A DNA stretch of 34,397 nucleotides, from positions 1-34,397 of the forward strand of contig CALYZE010000026.1 in the NCBI GenBank assembly GCA_945607605.1. The letters are read 5' to 3'. The stretch comes from an uncultured Bacteroides sp. GTDB taxonomy: Bacteria > Bacteroidota > Bacteroidia > Bacteroidales > Bacteroidaceae. Under the pieces are notes generated by a model. It saw only the letters and a list, made by a program, of their open reading frames with translations. It made no database searches and was not told the DNA's origin. This document shows, one piece after another, positions 31,578 to 34,397 of the stretch. Each line of letters begins with the position of its first letter. Positions within the stretch are counted from its first letter, which is position 1. The translations under genes and the position numbers were made by a program.

Positions 31578-34280
31578 TCAGAGGCCCTTAATGGTCTTCA
31601 TCAACTGTTCTCCTAAGCCAATGGTATAACCTTGGGAGATAAACACTACCCGATTGAACGTATCAGTAATGATAAATATCGGCAAACTATCTTTGTGTTT
31701 CAACTTCATGGCTTTAGCTATTTGCCCGGAAATATCATCCGTATCTATACCATAGATAATAGTAGACGGCAAACCTGGGAAAGATGCCTGATTGAAATTC
31801 TTGGATTGCGCCTCATCCGGGAAGAGTAATACCATCTTCCTTCCCCATTTTTCCAAGTCAGTTTTGAAAGCAGCTAAGTCACGCAGCGCATGATTGGTTG
31901 GTTCCTGGTTGACGCCCAAAATTCCCACTACAAAATAGCCACGTCCGCAAGCTTGAAGCAAACTTTCCTTAAACGAGGTATCTAAAGACAAACCCGTCTC
32001 AGACAATGGTGTGAACAGTGATTCTGAATTAAAATTGCCAATCACTTGTACTTCATCCTTGCTTTCACGCATCACTAGTTCGAGAGCGGTTGTTTTGCCG
32101 GCTGTTATATTGAAAGAAACCATTTTGGAAAGCACCGCGCCACTTGCCAGACGAGTACCGGTGGTTAAAACGTAATTACCGGCATCCATGGCCGTACCTT
32201 CTTTCAGCAAATTTCGCCAAGTAGTCCCCTCTCCCATATCCGCATCACCTTCATCATAAGTCAGCAACCGGAGATCCCCATGCGGAGTCTGTCTGGAAAT
32301 TGTAAAATGAGCGTAGTACTTTGGATTATCGAGCAGACGAAGTGGTTTGTAATCAGCAATGAGTTTGCCCTTCAAAGGAACCATTTCCTCCATCAGCACC
32401 ACTTCTTTCGAATGAGCATCCAGATCAACATCTACTGCGCCTTCCATCCGAATTAATTGTACCTTACCGGTCACCGTATTTATACGTGCAGGGATTCCCA
32501 TGCTACGTGCCATCGAAACAAAGAAAATATCACGACTATGGGCGTCTGCCATGCGTGCTTTCCACACCCCTTCGGGAGATATGGGAGCTCCTCCCAAGTT
32601 GCAATCTTTCTCTACCTGGATATTCTCTGCTACCCAATCAACCAACTTCATGGGTTCTGTGGCATAAGCTTCCATCTCCTCTTTCGAAATCACACTCTTG
32701 AAGAACGATTTGTACGGAGTCAGCATTTCATTACTCACCCGGGGATTACGTACATACTTACGGTAATATTCGCCACTGGTGCGCACGTTTGATTGCATAT
32801 GGTCTATGAGTACCTCTAAGCTAACATCACGAAGATCCTTCGTCGAAATTTGCTGTAAGAGATCGATTCCGCCTTTCTTTGATTTCTCAGAACGCAGTCG
32901 TGCCATGAAGTTACGAATCGTCTTATGATTTCCACGAGAAGCCACTAAAATTTTAGCCACTTCATCTACGTCCAGCTTATATTGTTCCGCAAAATGACGC
33001 GCTGCCTCTTCCGACATGAAAGTTGCAACATACTTCTGACGGATCGAGTCTTCCTGAGCTAACCTTTTGTCGTTCTCGGCACGTTGTTCGGGAGTGACTT
33101 CAGGAAGATTGGCGTTTTCTGCAGGAGGCACAATATCGATATCCATTGCAAAATCATCCCCTTCTTTCTTATCGAGCGTCACCGTCAGCTCCGCCTGTTT
33201 GCCAAAGGAAAGCTTGGCAAAGCCGAAGCGTCCGTCTTTCGAAGCCCATACCAACATGTCTCCTTTTCCTGCGGTCAGACTACACATGCCTGAAGCATCA
33301 GTCTGCTTGGTAGCTACCGTGTAAAACTCGGCATAATTGTACAGCTTAAACTCCACGCGTGCATCAAACACCGGATTTCCTTGTTCATCTTTTACGGCAA
33401 CGGAAGCATTGGCAGTCGGTGCATAGTTATTAATTACGTTAATCTCCGTATAGTTGGGAGTGACAGACATGACTTCCTCTGCTCCTTCGTAACGCCCAAA
33501 TACTTTGGTATGCATCAGCATTCCACGGCTGGCAGGTGCGTTAAACCACCCCAAATCCAGAACCGGCTCGGGTTCACAAGCTCCGAGAAAATGCCATTTG
33601 CCATCGGCCCAAGCCTCCACCCATGCGTGGTTGTCGTCAGTGTGTGCCCAACGAGGCGTATATACCTGTCGGGCAGGAATACCTACCGAACGTAAGGCGG
33701 CAACCAACAGCGTGGATTCTTCTCCGCAGCGTCCGTATGCCGTGCGCACCGTAGCCAGCGGAGAACTGGTGCGAGCATCCGAAGGTGTATAGATGGCCTT
33801 TTCATGGCACCAATGGTTGACTTCTAGAATAGCATCCTCTAAAGTAAGAGACTTCACCCGGTTTTTAAGTTCTTCATAAAACACCACCCGTGCGCTATCC
33901 ATGTTTTCATTATTCACCCGTGCAGGAAGCACAAAGTGACGGAAAACCTCTTCCGGAATTACTTTTCCCCAAGGCATCTCTTCTTTCGCTTTCCGCGTAG
34001 CACGCACATTCATTAAATGAAAATCTCCCGAATAATCGGTTATATCGGCCAAAGGCATATAAGCATAAAGAAACTCCAATGCCTCCTCCTCATACGTGGA
34101 CAAATCGGTGGTGAAGATGGAAAATAGGTCATCTTGCGAGAGTAAAGTCTTCTTCTGTTGCAAATCTTGTTCCACACGTTGACGATAAGAAGCATCCGTC
34201 ATGAAGTGGGATTCACTGCAAGCAGTTAAAAGGCATATTAGTACTAAAATTCCGAAAAGTCGTGTAGTTCGTCTCATCAT
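31578..34280 (-). CDS. Transglutaminase-like lipoprotein, 900 aa
   Basis: Large cell-envelope protein. Seen: lipoprotein signal peptide with lipobox 'LLTAC' (Cys21); transglutaminase-like domain about 145-250 with the cysteine-protease triad Cys185 (YGRCGEES), His218 (NHAWVE) and Asp226 (ADGKW); a carboxypeptidase-regulatory/Ig-like domain (about 285-372); a helical linker (395-470); a second transglutaminase-like region (about 545-610, 'RSMGIPARI') without the catalytic Cys; and a C-terminal thioredoxin-like region (about 770-900) without CxxC. The start may be the first or second of two adjacent ATGs. A -7 box (TATTTTTG, 34310-34303, minus strand) lies 22 nt upstream. Possible peptidase or protein crosslinker; substrate unknown. 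Confidence 0.87.
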   Translation of the reverse strand: MMRRTTRLFGILVLICLLTACSESHFMTDASYRQRVEQDLQQKKTLLSQDDLFSIFTTDLSTYEEEALEFLYAYMPLADITDYSGDFHLMNVRATRKAKEEMPWGKVIPEEVFRHFVLPARVNNENMDSARVVFYEELKNRVKSLTLEDAILEVNHWCHEKAIYTPSDARTSSPLATVRTAYGRCGEESTLLVAALRSVGIPARQVYTPRWAHTDDNHAWVEAWADGKWHFLGACEPEPVLDLGWFNAPASRGMLMHTKVFGRYEGAEEVMSVTPNYTEINVINNYAPTANASVAVKDEQGNPVFDARVEFKLYNYAEFYTVATKQTDASGMCSLTAGKGDMLVWASKDGRFGFAKLSFGKQAELTVTLDKKEGDDFAMDIDIVPPAENANLPEVTPEQRAENDKRLAQEDSIRQKYVATFMSEEAARHFAEQYKLDVDEVAKILVASRGNHKTIRNFMARLRSEKSKKGGIDLLQQISTKDLRDVSLEVLIDHMQSNVRTSGEYYRKYVRNPRVSNEMLTPYKSFFKSVISKEEMEAYATEPMKLVDWVAENIQVEKDCNLGGAPISPEGVWKARMADAHSRDIFFVSMARSMGIPARINTVTGKVQLIRMEGAVDVDLDAHSKEVVLMEEMVPLKGKLIADYKPLRLLDNPKYYAHFTISRQTPHGDLRLLTYDEGDADMGEGTTWRNLLKEGTAMDAGNYVLTTGTRLASGAVLSKMVSFNITAGKTTALELVMRESKDEVQVIGNFNSESLFTPLSETGLSLDTSFKESLLQACGRGYFVVGILGVNQEPTNHALRDLAAFKTDLEKWGRKMVLLFPDEAQSKNFNQASFPGLPSTIIYGIDTDDISGQIAKAMKLKHKDSLPIFIITDTFNRVVFISQGYTIGLGEQLMKTIKGL

Positions 34281-34302
34281 ACATCTTATTAAGGTTGAAC
34301 TA

Positions 34303-34310
34303 CAAAAATA
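34303..34310 (-). promoter_or_regulatory. -7 box (TATTTTTG) for the transglutaminase-like gene
   Basis: Exact TAnnTTTG on the minus strand, leader of about 17 nt. A 7-bp inverted repeat ATTTGAA/TTCAAAT lies just upstream (about 34318-34340) and may end the preceding transcript or act as an operator. Confidence 0.5.
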
Positions 34311-34328
34311 GGGATTATATTTGAATTC

Positions 34329-34397
34329 TTATTTCAAATGGATCACTAAAGTCATATCTTCGGAAAAACTGACACTGCATTTATCATATGATGGAGG
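34329..34397 (-). CDS. C-terminal end of an upstream gene (partial)
   Basis: A minus-strand frame open from the window edge to a TAA (34331-34329) encodes 22 residues ending 'SEDMTLVIHLK'. It is in the orientation of the transglutaminase gene and stops 48 nt before that gene's start codon. Too short to assign; the frame could be open by chance. Confidence 0.4.
   Translation of the reverse strand, partial: PPSYDKCSVSFSEDMTLVIHLK

Overview
The window looks like a chromosomal segment of a Bacteroides-type bacterium (order Bacteroidales). Three things point there. Many genes are preceded by the Bacteroidetes -7 promoter element TAnnTTTG, several with a TTG/TTTG -33 element 18-21 nt upstream. Shine-Dalgarno sequences are mostly absent. 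The gene set includes families typical of Bacteroidales: an OmpA-type outer-membrane protein, a 58-aa histone H1-like protein, a secreted GH28 enzyme and a large transglutaminase lipoprotein. No insertion sequence, prophage, integrase or CRISPR array was seen, so this is mostly housekeeping chromosome.

Layout. 1-3.6 kb: OmpA-family protein, a small HD-domain (p)ppGpp-hydrolase-like protein, a SpoU/TrmH rRNA methyltransferase and a small Cys-rich protein. 3.6-4.1 kb: a repeat-rich gap with a 22-bp inverted repeat followed by five 22-bp tandem units. 4.1-9.7 kb: a tightly packed operon of M48 metallopeptidase lipoprotein, glycine-zipper lipoprotein, clpS, clpA, aat and an SDR oxidoreductase; clpS-clpA-aat make up an N-degron degradation module. 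9.7-14.6 kb: RluA-type pseudouridine synthase, TIGR01777 epimerase, GH28 glycosidase and endonuclease IV (nfo). 14.8-17.9 kb: a YgbA-like protein, a zinc-ribbon-like small protein coupled to a MaoC-like dehydratase, an SDR and a membrane-anchored lytic transglycosylase.

17.9-24.1 kb is the least understood part. It holds a translationally coupled pair (radical SAM/HhH protein plus DUF4130 protein) of a putative DNA repair system, the H1-like gene, an unrecognised 210-aa protein, a 698-aa KamA-like radical SAM protein and a uracil-DNA-glycosylase-superfamily protein. With nfo nearby, several DNA-repair or repair-like genes sit within about 10 kb. 24.1-28.1 kb: tRNA-Trp, queE-queD (queuosine/7-deazaguanine synthesis), a phosphodiester glycosidase family protein, pyridoxamine kinase, a YbaN-like membrane protein and an MTA/SAH-nucleosidase-like protein. 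28.1-31.6 kb: a 405-nt gap that can fold into a long rod and may encode a small RNA, then a ZapB-like coiled-coil protein, zapA, a hairpin element, rny (RNase Y) and cutC. 31.6-34.3 kb: a 900-aa transglutaminase-like lipoprotein, preceded by the tail of another minus-strand gene that runs off the window.

The observations most worth following up are the structured RNA candidate at 28.18-28.36 kb, the palindromic tandem repeats at 3.77-3.94 kb, the radical SAM/DUF4130 pair, the KamA-like/UDG neighbourhood, and several genes whose -7 box lies so close to the start codon that their mRNAs should be leaderless or nearly so. Functions are assigned from remembered family motifs, not from searches.
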